A stretch of 64,000 bases of DNA. It comes from Chondrus crispus (taxonomy: Eukaryota > Rhodophyta > Florideophyceae > Gigartinales > Gigartinaceae). The position numbers were made by a program, and so were the translations under genes. Numbering within the stretch: the stretch's first letter is position 1; each line of letters begins with the position of its first letter. The notes under the pieces are model-generated. The model did not search any database and was not told the origin of the DNA. It saw only the letters and a list, made by a program, of their open reading frames with translations. The stretch spans positions 434,001 through 498,000 of the forward strand of contig NW_005179334.1 in assembly GCF_000350225.1 (NCBI RefSeq), written 5' to 3'. Shown here one piece after another: positions 19,675 through 30,680 of this stretch.

Positions 19675-22600
19675 CACTCCTCCTGCTCGGATGCAGGTGT
19701 CAAAGTGGCTCATGGCAGAGTCAGTTATCCGCCCCTGTTTGAGTCATGGATATTCTTTGCTTGTTGGCCCTGAACTTTTGTGCACCCAGCGGCTTCGTAA
19801 GCATGTCTGCCAGCATGCGTTCAGACGGGACGTGCAGGACTTTGATGTCGCCGTTGGCGATGTGTGCGCGCAAGAAATGGTGTCTCAAGTTGATAAATTT
19901 CCGCTTTTTGGTGGGCGCTGTGTTCGTTTCAATGGCGATTGCTGCTTGATTGTCGACAAGTAAGCGTGTGGCGGCTGGAGGGAGGATGGATAACTCCTGC
20001 AATATGCGTCGGAGCCAGAGAGTAGTCTGCACAGCCGTGGATGCCGCCATATACTCGGCTTCGCATGTCGATAGGGCTTGCATGGATTGTTTGGTCGATG
20101 TCCATGCGACGGGGGCGTTTGCGAATAGATGGATGGCGCCGGTTGTTGATTTGCGATCCGCCTCGTCGCCAGCGAAATCGGCATCTGAATAAGATTGAAC
20201 AGGGTGGGGCCGTGCGGGTGTGTTTGGTTCGTGAAGGACAGATGAAAGGTCGTTGTGAGATTTGGAGGGTTGGTACAAGATTCCGTCGTCTCTCGTGGCG
20301 ACCAGGTATCGCATTAGTCGTTTTAGGTGAACCCAGTGGCGTTTGGTCGGGCTATGCGTGGCTGCTGCCAGCTTGTTGACAAGAAAAACGATGTCCGGCC
20401 TCGTACAGTCTGCTATATATCTAAGTTCTCCCATGATTTGTTGGTACTTTGCCTTGAGGTGGGGTATTGGGGTATCTTTATCTGTGGGGCCATGCAGTTT
20501 GATGCCATCGGTGTAAGGGGTGCTTTTTCCGTTGGCAGTGGTCATGCGCATGTGAGTGAGGACGTTGTGGATGTACGTCGGTTGGCTGATTTTCACTGCT
20601 CCATTTTTCTGGTGTTGGATTGTCCACCCTAGGTACTGTGCTGGGGGACCGAGCCGTTTCACTTTGTACTTTTTTGATAGCGCCTGATGCAGCTTTTCGA
20701 TGTGCGATGTGTGCGAGGCCACTATTAGGAAGTCGTCCGAGCTTAAGGCTATGAATATGAAGGATTTGGGTGAATGAATATTGAAAAAAAGACATGAGTC
20801 CTGCTCGCTTTGTTGGTAGCCGTGGTTGCGCAGGAATGTGTGCGCACCTTCGAGGTAAAAGTATCCCCCTGAGGGAGTGCCGTATACGTTTTTGGTTAAT
20901 CGCCCGCCTGGCCCCTTGTGTTTGAGGTGACCATTGAAACGTGGGTGCTGCTTCACGTACACAGGCTTTTTGTATTTGTAGTCTTCGTGAATGTAAGCTG
21001 ACTTGAGGTCAAAGTGGTCACAGGCGAGGTTACCTGCGGCCTTGATTGCAAACAAAAGCCGTATGGTATCCTTGTCTGCCATATGAGAGGCTCGTTGGGA
21101 GGGGTCATAGTGGATATTCGGTTGCATCAGGTCCCCTCTTACTGAACACCTGGCTTTGTGCTCGAGAATGTCCCCATTTGATGCGCGTTTATAGCGGTAG
21201 GTCATCGTGAGGGGGATCAGCCGGGTTTTGGGGGGGATGGAGGACCTGGGTAGCCATTTGATAGCTCCTGCTTCGTCCAATTTGTCAAGCTCGAGATTGT
21301 GTGCGCGCTCCCACAGCTGAGCGTCTGGGTATCTCCTGGCCTGCTTGTGCGATCGTGGTGCCGGTGTGCTTTCTGTTACGTGGGTGGGATCCGGGTGTGG
21401 GATATGCGTTTTGTAGGCTGTCGTTTGTGTGGCGACGGGGTCCAAGGTGCGGGAGTATGGTTTGAAATCGATCGTCCTGACTCGCTTGTATTCTCCAGTT
21501 GCGAGGGTCCGCACCATGAGATGCGATTCGTCGATGCCGAACATGTAACGGACAGGGTGTGCGCGGCCTTGGAGCTTTGTCTTACTGCGTATTATGGGAA
21601 TGAACCCTCGTTGGCCGAAGGTGTGCACTGAGGTAATTGCTGGTGCGTGCCCGTTCCAAGCGGTAAACGGTAGTTGCTTGGATGTGTGGTGCATTGTTAT
21701 GTTGTACTTAAACAACACGTCGCGTACTGCATCTTCCCAGTAAACGGGGGATAACCGGCTGTGGTAAAGGGCAGCGCGCGCTGCCGTCATTAGAGTATTG
21801 TTGATGCGTTCAGCAATCCCGTTTTCTTGCGGAGCGTAGGGCGTACTGGGTTTGAGCGTAATGCCCTCTGCGCGGTAATATTGACGTGCGGCTTTTGACA
21901 TGTACTCGCCGGCATTGTCCGTCGTGAAAATATGCGGCGGCTAACCGTGACGTCTCTTGATGGTTTGTACTGTGGAGATTATGAATTGGAGTATGTTCTT
22001 TCTATTGGGCATGAAGTGTAGCATAGCATACTTGGACTTTGTGTCTATAAACGTAGTGAAATATGCGTTGCTGTGGGTCGATTTGGGGGAGATGGGTCCG
22101 CAAACATCGGAGGACAGGGAAACAGCGATGGAATAGCGGTGCGTGGCTGATTTGTGCGGCTGCCGGCGCATTTTGCCGTGGGCACAGCCCGAGCAGGTGA
22201 GCCGTGGGGGGGTTCGCTTGAGAATTGCTGGGAGTGGCAGGAGCTCGTTTTTTGCCATCGTCTGTAGGGTTCGGGGACTAATGTGGTTGAATAAAAGATG
22301 CCACTTGTGAAACGCCTTGGCGAGTTCCGACTGAGACTGACCTGTTTCGTTGTCAGAGTCCGGCATGCGACCAGCCGCGGAGATGTTTTGGGTCAATTTG
22401 TTGGGTAAGCCGCGCGGAATAGCGCCAATGTTTGTACGTTTACCAGCGGATGTATCTTGTGTTGGCTGCTGACGAGTGGGTAGTTTTGATCTTTGCTTTG
22501 AACGACGTTTGATTAGGATGGTTCTGGCAGCTCGTGACGAGGGGGTTGGGCCTTGGAGGATGTATTGGCCGTTGTACCATCTTGCTGACCCAATCACTCG

Positions 22601-24104
22601 CGGGTTGGCCGCCTTGGTGTTAACTATGCTGGCTTTTGATGCGTAGAATACTACATGCCCATGCTGCTTGGCGATGGAGTGGACTGAGAGGAGGTTGGGA
22701 TGTATGCCACGGTGTAGGACTGTTGGTAGGGTCAGCGAGTAGTGCTTATTTGTCTTGAGCTGTAATATGCCAGCGTGAGTGGCGCCGTTTGATGAGGAGG
22801 TGGCCGTTCTTGTTGTTAGTGGTTTTGTCAATTGGCGCATAGCAGGGAACGAAAAATTGACGTGAGAGGGGTGGGCTCCTGAGTCAAGTATGAACGTACG
22901 GTTATGATCGTCCTCCTCAGGTTCGGTTTCGTCCGAGACCTGGGCACCTGCTGCGTTTATGGCTTGCAGCGTGGCGAGGTCGATAGGATTTTGGGTGTCC
23001 GTTTCTAGGCTGAGGTCGGGATCTGTGTATGCGCGTTGCGCTTTGGCGGGACGACGACCGGTTCTCCGGTGATAAGGGGAGTCACGTCCTTGTGCAGGCG
23101 GCGTGCGTATGTTTGACACTAATTGGTTTACGTTTGCAAGATCTTGGAGCTGTTGGGCAAGGTTGTTATCATTGCGTTGGTATCCCCACCTGCCACGTCC
23201 CCTACCACGAGTGTTACCGCGTCGATGACTGCCGCGATACCGACCCCGATTGTCACCATGGCGAGTGTGCGGCTGGGTGGGGTAAAGTGGAGGCGATGGT
23301 GTGTCCATCCTTCCGTTCTCCTCCTCGACGTCATGGAGACGTCTTTGGAAGTCCGAAATTCTGGGTGGGATTCCAGTGGCCTTGAACGCCCGAATGAGAT
23401 CGCGGAATGAGGCGTTAGGGCGGAGTCCTTCCACCATGAAGCGAACTGTTGTTGCTTCTTCGGAAATATGGGGGTATGCTGCGTTCTGCATGCGGGCACG
23501 GAGGGCTCGGTGTTTTGTGACGTAATCCTTGATTGTCATGCCATCGTGTAGCACGGTTTGTTTGGCTTCTTGTTCCAGTATAGAGTGGTTATCCGCTGTG
23601 TTGCCTTGCAGGAGGTCCTTGAGGAATTCGACAATGCGTGAAGGGGGTTCGGTGTAGAGCACGGCTGGCATCTGGTTGTTGATGTCGGCTGGGATACTTT
23701 TGGCAATTACTCGGCGACAGCTGGCCATTGCCTTGCCGTAAAACGCTTTCAGGTTGGGTGGGGTGGTGAAGTTGTCGTCAATGAGGGCTTCGAGGTCATG
23801 CATGGTCAGTATGTCCATAAGGGTGGCATGCTAGAGGGGAAAGTTGTCTTCCGTGAGTGCGGGGAGCTCTTCTGATATCTTCCATTTCGGGGTTTGCGTG
23901 AGCGTGTAGCTGTGAGGTCCTGGGGGATTGCCGTTGGTGCCAGGGGTGTTCATGGTTCGTTCCTCGCTTTCTGTGAGCTTAGCGTTGTCGTACAGCGGTG
24001 TACAAATGGGGGATGTGTCACGGTAGTGACGGCGTCGCGACCGGGGGGAGTTAGTATGTTGTAGATCGGCTATGTTGTCGTTGTGGGCGGGTGACAACTA
24101 GAAG

Positions 24105-24209
24105 GAGCAATGCTCAGACTTGGCTAGCGGAGCAATGCTCGCACGCTGGGTGGGTAAGGTGTAGAGCAACGCTCGAATCCTTGTCGGTTACTTTCGTAGA
24201 GCGAAGCTC
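24105..24209. repeat. Four palindromic GAGC-n3-GCTC boxes in the copia leader
   Basis: GAGCAATGCTC at 24105 and 24130, GAGCAACGCTC at 24164, GAGCGAAGCTC at 24199. All lie between the primer-binding site and gag. They may be protein-binding or RNA-structure elements of the retrotransposon leader. Confidence 0.6.
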
Positions 24210-24272
24210 GAATACGTTGTAGAGGTCGTAGAATGCAGTGGTTGCTGTTAGGCTTGCGTAGGGTCCATAACC

Positions 24273-24383
24273 TGTGATTGCGTAATCGACGACGATCCCT
24301 TTTGGCCGTCGGCGTGGTTTATTCGGATACTTAATATGGGCGCTGAAGTCTTCGTGTGTACGTGTACACGTAGCGTAATAACA
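24273..24383 (-). repeat. 5' LTR of the copia-type element
   Basis: 111 bp, begins TGTTATTACGC and ends GCAATCACA on the minus strand, followed at once by the primer-binding site. GTCGT follows outside. Confidence 0.82.
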
Positions 24384-24858
24384 GTCGTAATGTCGGGGTA
24401 CGCAGGCTGACAGCGACTGGCAGACTGTCTCGGTTTGCTTCTCTGGCGGGAAAACAACTGACACGGCTTGCACGTGGCATTCTATCGGTTGCTTCTATCC
24501 GATTTCTGATAGGGATAGATTTGGGCGGTAGGGTTGCAAATTTGGCTCGGAAATTCTTTTCATCGAATAGATTTGCGCGGAGTGCGGTAAAGGGAGTGCC
24601 CCCTGGCCAGGAGACAGGTGGGGGGGCGGGGGGTGCACAGTATATGTAGTAGCGAAGTCCGATAGAGCTGTAAGGAAAGGAACGTAGGGGAAGATCGTAG
24701 GAAGGATGAGCGTTAGCGAAATCCAACAGTCGCCGCGATCTGACTTGTAGTGAGGTGAATGAAAGCGGGGAAGTGGCGAGGAAGCAGAGGCCGTAGTGTT
24801 TGAGTGTGCTTGGGGATGATGAGCAGCAGAGGCCTTGGTGTTGGAGCGTGCTGTATAA

Positions 24859-25065
24859 CCCCATGCAAGCTGCGTGATGATTATTGATCACGCTGGCGGG
24901 GCGTGAAATTTCGTGATTTTGTGTGAATCACGATTACTGCGTGAACATCACTCTGTGCAGCGTGAAGTTCACCCGGTCAATACGTGAACGTCTTGCTGCA
25001 GAATCACGCAGATCACGAAATTGATCACTATTTTCACGCTCATCACCCAAAACATCTACTTCGTC
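24859..25065. repeat. Left terminal inverted repeat
   Basis: Pairs with 29350-29556. It is full of CGTGA/TCACG motifs in both orientations, including GTGAAGTTCAC and ATCACGAAATTGATCAC, probably transposase-binding sites. Confidence 0.85.
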
Positions 25066-25208
25066 ACTCTGCATGACGACATGGTGTTGAGGACTAGCTA
25101 GGGTAGTAATTCCAGCTTGTGCATATAAACGCGTCGTCATGTCTTTTTTGGATCGCAACAACATTATTAGTTCTGCCAGAGCACTATCATTTCATACGGA
25201 CTAGGTGT

Positions 25209-28200
25209 TTACTCAACTGACAGTGAGGCTAAAGCATTATCCCTAAAATCTTCTTTTTGGTGAGGAGAAACCGTTGCCCGATGCAGCTCTTCGTCCTTGT
25301 GCCACTTGTCCCAGCATTTGTAACATATCGGTTGCCTACATAACAGACACCATTGGATCTCCTTTGAACCACCCTTCTTCTTAAATGTCACACCTTGTAA
25401 AACAAAAGTATAGTTAAAAGAGCACAAGGAGCAGTACGCAGCTTTTCCTTTTTCCTTTGTGTGCAGTTCGGGACTGCAAAGTCTCCTTTCTTTGTCAGCT
25501 GGCCTATTATACTTAGATGCCGCATTTTAACGTAAAACTGCCTTATAACTGGCACATGACATTCACTGACATCCCGATATGGCTGGTCGTTAGACCCCGT
25601 AACAGACTGTGAGTTTTCAACCCATTCACGAGCTAGATGTCTAGCAAAATCTGAGAACGACGCGCATCTGGACACGTCATGTCTTAATGCAGTGTAGTTA
25701 TTGCCGTTTCGACTGTTCTGATCCCCCTTATTAGGTAGTAAGCCTTTCTGTTTTGCGACAACAAGACGATGCACTATAGCCGCATTATTGATTTGTGCAC
25801 AGACAAGCCTTCCAATGACACTTACAATGGGGGTTTCAGACGAGTTAGTATATCATAGGTGTTTCAATGCTCTCGAAAATTCATCTACACCTCCTTTCGT
25901 TAGGTTCCAAAATACCAACGAAGAAGGTCTGATCATGCGAGCTGGGGGAAGGGGGCCATTTTTTCTGCAAGCGTCTTGTATGCTTTGCTCAGGTTATAGA
26001 ATGAGGCGTATGAGAACAGATCCGTTGCATGGCTCTTGACCAAAAGTTCATCTAGGTGCAGAGGTATACTTTCTGCATCATTACCAATCCATTTAAAACA
26101 ATATATACGAACGGTTGAAATGCAGTACAAATAGTCGGCAATAAACGAGTTGTTAAACTGCAACAGTGTCCTATAAATAATAGAACCCACGCTCATATTG
26201 CTTCCCTTTGCCACAATAAAAACTACAGTTCCCTTACCAAGCTCTGCACTATGATGAAGGCACAGCAGCCGGTAGCTTGAAGTCGGCACCAAGTCATGAA
26301 AAAATTTCATAGATGTCGGGTTACTACAAATGTTTGGGAGCACAGTCAAAGAACTGTACTTGCTCTTAAGTTCTATTGCTTTCTCGATCGTATTAACGGC
26401 ATTCATCGTCTTTATCTCCACCGCTGCGACACAAACGTCCCCCTTATTATCTGAAATGGCCACAACACCGTCAGGGCTCCCAGCAACTAACTTCACCCTC
26501 TTGGAGCCAATTAGACGAACAGTTTGCAAGTATTCAATCTTTTAATCGTAAGCAAATGCACTTAGAATGTTTGGCTCGCCCGCAATACAGACTCGTGTCA
26601 CATCCTGTACTTTGTTTTTGTCAAAGAACATCTTTAGGGACTTGAGAATCTGGTGTTCATTAAATGATCCCTCCTTCATGCCCGCAGTGCTCACAAGTGG
26701 CTTCATGAACCATGTGTTTAACGAAGTTTCAAGGAGATAGTTACAAAGCCTATTCTTTTCCTGTTCGGACTGTGTTTCACTGCTTGCCTCTTGGATATTT
26801 GAAGTTTCTGTTCCATCTGCCACATTCCTCTGCAACTGAATAATCTTATCAATTAGCTGTTGCTTTCTATTTGAGACAGGTTGGCGGTGTCCTACATTTT
26901 CCAATACAGTAAGCAGTTCGTCCTTTCAAAGCGCTGACAAGGACGCAGAAGTGCAGGTCATGACTCGATCCACCGAGGCTTGCTGGGCAGTGGCGCTTGG
27001 TTGTGCTCTTTTTGCATTCGCAATCCATCCATAACGGCATCCCACTTCTCTTTTATCAGTACTTCAGTTTCTGAATTGTCTTGCGGTAATGCAGTTGCAC
27101 CAACCATCACCACCATTCCACTAATAACAGAGGAAAGAGCGGCGATATTTTTCTCGAAGTCAGACGCAATACACGATATGAACGTGTGCGTTGTTCTTGA
27201 CGTGAACTGAAAAGCTCTTGCAAGAAACCAGCCTGGGTCCTCTGTCTGTAGTAATGTGAAGTGATTAACTTCCTGAAGTGCCAGGGACACGTTCAGAAAA
27301 GGAAGAAACCTGTCTCCAGAAGACGAGCGCGTTGGAATCAGGATCCTTCCCGCGATGTTCTCAGTACCTGCCGCTCTGTATACCTCGTGAAGGTTGCGAA
27401 TATTTTTGGGGGGTGTTAAAGTTTTGGTACCCAGCTTTACGAATGAGGGAGAACAAATGAGCACCAAACAAGCGGGAGTTGTTATGGTAAACTGCATCAA
27501 TCATTCCACTGCAGCTCTCACGGTATACAACTGCTTGCACGGGCTTTCCCTGGCTTGATGAGGGCTGTCTAGTGGCCGAGTATACAGCCTGGCATCCACG
27601 TTCGCTTACTACCATTCCTTTGTGCCTCTTTCTTATGGGTCCGTCCCCGAAGACGAATGGATAGTCAAGAGATCGTTTGTGTGTGCCAATGCCAGTGGCA
27701 CCAAGCCGTTCGTTGATAAAAGAGATTGTCTCTCGCGAGTTATAGCCGCGATCTGAAGCAAATATGGCGTCACACATAGGGGATATAGATCCAGGCGTAG
27801 CAGCACCTTGAATAAGTTGGACGAGGGGCTGCCAAACGTGGATGATTTTTTCACCGGGTCTCGAGTAATGACCTGCAATAAATGTTGACGTTAGAGCGGA
27901 ACACACGGCATTGTTGACTGGACCAAGAGCTTTCTGGGGATTGTTGATTTGCGAAAGATTTGTTAGCTCTGTTACTGCTCTCGAACGGAGTCGCTGGTGA
28001 TCATCGTTCAGACTAAATATTGTCTTTCCAGGAATATAGACAAGACGCCTATTGACTGCTGCAAATTCTTGTTCTAGTTCAGTTATTAAAAAGTTTGCAA
28101 GAAGAGGCTTATTTGACCAACCCTCGCCGTATGTCTGCACGCGCTGCCGTTTTCTGGATGTGCAACTTAGTGCAGACGATATTTGCATATACCGGTCACC

Positions 28201-29094
28201 AGTTATTCTCATCTGGTAGAAGAACTCCCTGTTCGCAGGAGCAGTGATGACCCCAACACTGCTACCATACGAAGCGGCCAATACAGAAGTTATAATGGCA
28301 CACTTTAACTCAGCTAGAGTTGCTGATTTTTTCTTAGTCGTTCTTAGCACTCTGTTCACGTGTGCAATTAGTTTTTGAAGTACGCTCTCCGATAAAAACA
28401 TTTCAAAAAGTTGAAGTCGTGTTATTGAAGTCAACGACGTTGTCCCTCTAATACCGCATATCACACGCACTTCGTTAAGAACATTGTCCAGAACCATATT
28501 GCTTTCAGATACAAACCGCTCGGCAAAAGATTTGTTCATACAATCCACACCTAATTCAACCTTTTCAAATGCTGAGCTATAATTCCACGAAGACAGGCCT
28601 CCATTTCTTTGCGCTGCGGTCCTTTCCAGCGAGCTTTCGTTTTGAATATCCTCAACAGCCTCAGACTGCATCAAATGCATCGCGGAGGAACCATAGAACT
28701 GCACGGCATTCTCACAAAAAATAGATGACCAATGATCCTCAGTACCAACTGTTCGTTCATCAAGTTCGTTTGGAACTGTGCAGGTCGGAAGCGAGGAGTG
28801 GCTAGGAGTTCCTAGGTCTTGAAACAAGTGCACTACTTCTGCGTTTGTAACTGTATCTGAAGCAGCTACTGAGGAAGCCGATTCTTCTGAGGAACTGCAA
28901 AAGGCCTCCCCGACACCCGTATTTCCATTTTGTTCCATTATCGGTGTGAAGGACCAGTCTGGATCCCGGGCATCGCTGTCATCACTTGAGCTGTCGCGCT
29001 GTACATCCGATGGAGTGTCAAATTGCAACTGACGACATATTGTTTCACCATCGGACCTGTTAACATCCCTGATAATATTTTGGTGTGACGCCAT
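25209..29094 (-). pseudogene. Broken DDE transposase, piggyBac-like, with nuclease-like insert
   Basis: A minus-strand coding relic in several frames. The N-terminal part (29094-27361, 577 codons) has an acidic Ser-rich start, then a possible first Asp (FSLNDDHQRL) and a second (FASDRGYNSRE) followed by GATGIGTHKRS, which resembles the piggyBac pattern D..y.s...L....GT..R. The frame moves at a C6 run near 27410 into 27500-26958. The next piece (26904-25933) carries a PD-(D/E)XK motif and one in-frame TAA at 26542-26544. Beyond another frame change lies NLTKGGVDEFSRALKH near 25850-25900, matching the GVD third-Asp motif of piggyBac, though with a stop soon after. The C-terminus (25427-25209) has CLLC..PICYKCWDKWH, a zinc-binding tail like that of piggyBac proteins. 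Small introns instead of frameshifts cannot be excluded. Confidence 0.65.
25933..26904 (-). other. PD-(D/E)XK nuclease-like domain inside the transposase relic
   Basis: The sequence GSFNEHQIL, then 61 residues later GSPDGVVAI, and after 17 residues VEIKT, gives the PD...E-x-K signature of restriction-type and YqaJ-like nucleases. The acidic and lysine residues are intact. One in-frame stop lies just before this motif (26542-26544) and reading continues in the same frame. Its place between the second Asp and the GVD motif of the DDE gene is where piggyBac and hAT transposases carry an insertion domain. The alternative is a separate accessory nuclease gene. Confidence 0.6.
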
Positions 29095-29349
29095 TCTTGG
29101 TACTCGTTCAGCTGATAAACTGATTCGGTCATCAGGTCTATGTGCTAAAGTTGAACTCTCCCGTGCTTCGCAGTAGTCAGATGGCTACGATCTCTGAGAT
29201 CGGATTGGGGACGGCTGAAACGCAGAAATCTTGCGCATAGTGTTTATCGAAGTCAAGAGGAGCACTGCGTATGCAACACAACTGTCAGTTTTGTTCACAC
29301 GGCCCGATCTGCAATTAGCTAGCCTTGGTACGGTTGACTCGAGTTGAGC

Positions 29350-29556
29350 GACGAAGTAGATGTTTTGGGTGATGAGCGTGAAAAGAGTGATCAATTTCGT
29401 GATCAGCATGATTCTGCAGCAAGACGTTCACGCATTGACCGGGTGAACTTCACCCTGCACAGAGTGATGTTCACGCAGTAATCGTGATTCACCCAAAATC
29501 ACGAAATTTCACGCTCCGCCAGCGTGATCAAAAATCATCACGCAGCTTGCATGGGG
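29350..29556. repeat. Right terminal inverted repeat
   Basis: Inverse of 24859-25065 with scattered substitutions. It ends CTTGCATGGGG just before the ATAA target copy. Confidence 0.85.
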
Positions 29557-30032
29557 ATAAGAGGGTGGTGAGTAGCAGAGGCCTTGGTGTTGGAGCGTGC
29601 TGTAAGGGGGGTGCTTGACAGTCGCCGTACAGTTGAAAATCTTGGAAAACGTTGAAAGTTGAACTCGCGATCACTTGTGTTGAGCATCGGTACGCAGCCG
29701 GATGCGCCACGGGACCATAACCTGTGGTAAAAGGGAGTGCCCCCTGGCCAGGAGACAGGTGGGGGGGTGCACAGTATATGTAGTAGCGAAATCCAACACG
29801 GAGGGCATGCTCTTAGACGCTCCAGCGCGTCTCTCGAAACGTCACGCGCCCCACCGCTCTCCCCCGCGATACACACACACACCCGCCGTTGCAATGACGA
29901 AGAAGACGTCCGAGTTGAGACTTCCGCCGTTGTCGCCGCCCTCCATCGCCGCCCTCACCGCGCCGCCGTTGTCGGCGCCGGCGCCCCGCGTCCCGCCTCC
30001 CACCGCCGACGCCCCAGGCTGTCCGAGCCCGC

Positions 30033-30250
30033 NNNNNNNNNNNNNNNNNNNNNNNNNNNNNNNNNNNNNNNNNNNNNNNNNNNNNNNNNNNNNNNNNNNN
30101 NNNNNNNNNNNNNNNNNNNNNNNNNNNNNNNNNNNNNNNNNNNNNNNNNNNNNNNNNNNNNNNNNNNNNNNNNNNNNNNNNNNNNNNNNNNNNNNNNNNN
30201 NNNNNNNNNNNNNNNNNNNNNNNNNNNNNNNNNNNNNNNNNNNNNNNNNN
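30033..30250. other. Assembly gap (218 N) in LINE ORF1
   Basis: A run of N. Flanking sequence is Pro-rich coding DNA. Confidence 0.95.
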
Positions 30251-30529
30251 GCACCCGTCTCCCCCCACCCGCCGCGCGCTGCCACCACCCCGTCCTCCCT
30301 GCCACACCCCCGTGGTGTACCTCTCCGCCCCGCGCCGTCATGGGCTTCCGTCGCCCGCTCCGGCGTACCCGGCTTCTACTCGAACCCTTTATCTCACTCT
30401 GCGCCTCGGTATTCCCTCGTCGCGCCTCCGATCATCCATCTGCCAAGTGTCCCAGTGAGATCCGGTGCCCCACTGCTAACCCTCGCCGCCGCACATACGC
30501 AAGTCTCCGCCCCTCCCACAGCCACACAC

Positions 30530-30680
30530 ACAGCACATGCGCTGGCCTCTGCCCCTACCACAGCCACACACGCAGATCACGCAGCACATGCGCTGGCCTC
30601 TGCCCCTACTACAGCCACACACGCTGAACACGCCGCACATGCACTGGTCCCCGCCCCAACGACAGCCACGCACCGTCAGC
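30530..30680 (+). repeat. Three-copy minisatellite in LINE ORF1
   Basis: About 50-bp units, each containing CACATGCRCTGG and CCCC.AC.ACAGCCAC.CAC, encoding AHALASAPTTATHA-type repeats. Confidence 0.7.

Larger units (their letters stand above)
19498..24383 (-). mobile_element. copia-type (Ty1/copia) LTR retrotransposon
   Basis: A minus-strand element bounded by LTRs and a 5-bp target duplication GTCGT (19493-19497 and 24384-24388). Parts in order from right to left: 5' LTR; a primer-binding site GGTTATGGACCC just inside it, like the GGTTATGGGCCC site of Drosophila copia that uses a half initiator-tRNA-Met; gag (about 22.9-24.0 kb); aspartic protease (DSGA, near 22.9 kb); HHCC/DDE integrase (about 21.5-22.4 kb); reverse transcriptase and RNase H (about 19.75-21.2 kb); purine tract GCAGGAGGAG; 3' LTR. 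The shared parts of the two LTRs are identical by eye, so insertion looks recent. It is nearly whole, with about one or two breaks. Confidence 0.88.
24859..29556 (-). mobile_element. DNA transposon with 207-bp TIRs and piggyBac-like DDE gene
   Basis: 4698 bp, inserted in the TRIM. Ends are CCCCATGCAAGC... and its inverse, flanked by ATAA on both sides (24855-24858, 29557-29560). CCC ends are usual for piggyBac elements, whose canonical target is TTAA; here it is ATAA. All coding sequence is on the minus strand and spans 25209-29094: a DDE transposase relic with a PD-(D/E)XK-like segment. The TIRs are about 95% alike by eye, so the insertion is not ancient, yet the gene is broken. Confidence 0.8.
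24583..29798 (-). mobile_element. Miniature LTR element (TRIM), split by a DNA transposon
   Basis: A non-coding LTR-flanked unit on the minus strand. Right LTR 29723-29798 (76 bp, TGTTGGATTTCGC...ACCACA), left LTR 24583-24728 (146 bp, internally longer). A primer-binding site GGTTATGGTCCC lies next to the right LTR, and a CGGAG target duplication flanks the whole (24578-24582, 29799-29803). Without the 4.7-kb DNA transposon and its duplicated target, the unit is about 514 bp with an internal region of about 290 bp, which fits the TRIM class. It codes for nothing. Confidence 0.75.
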
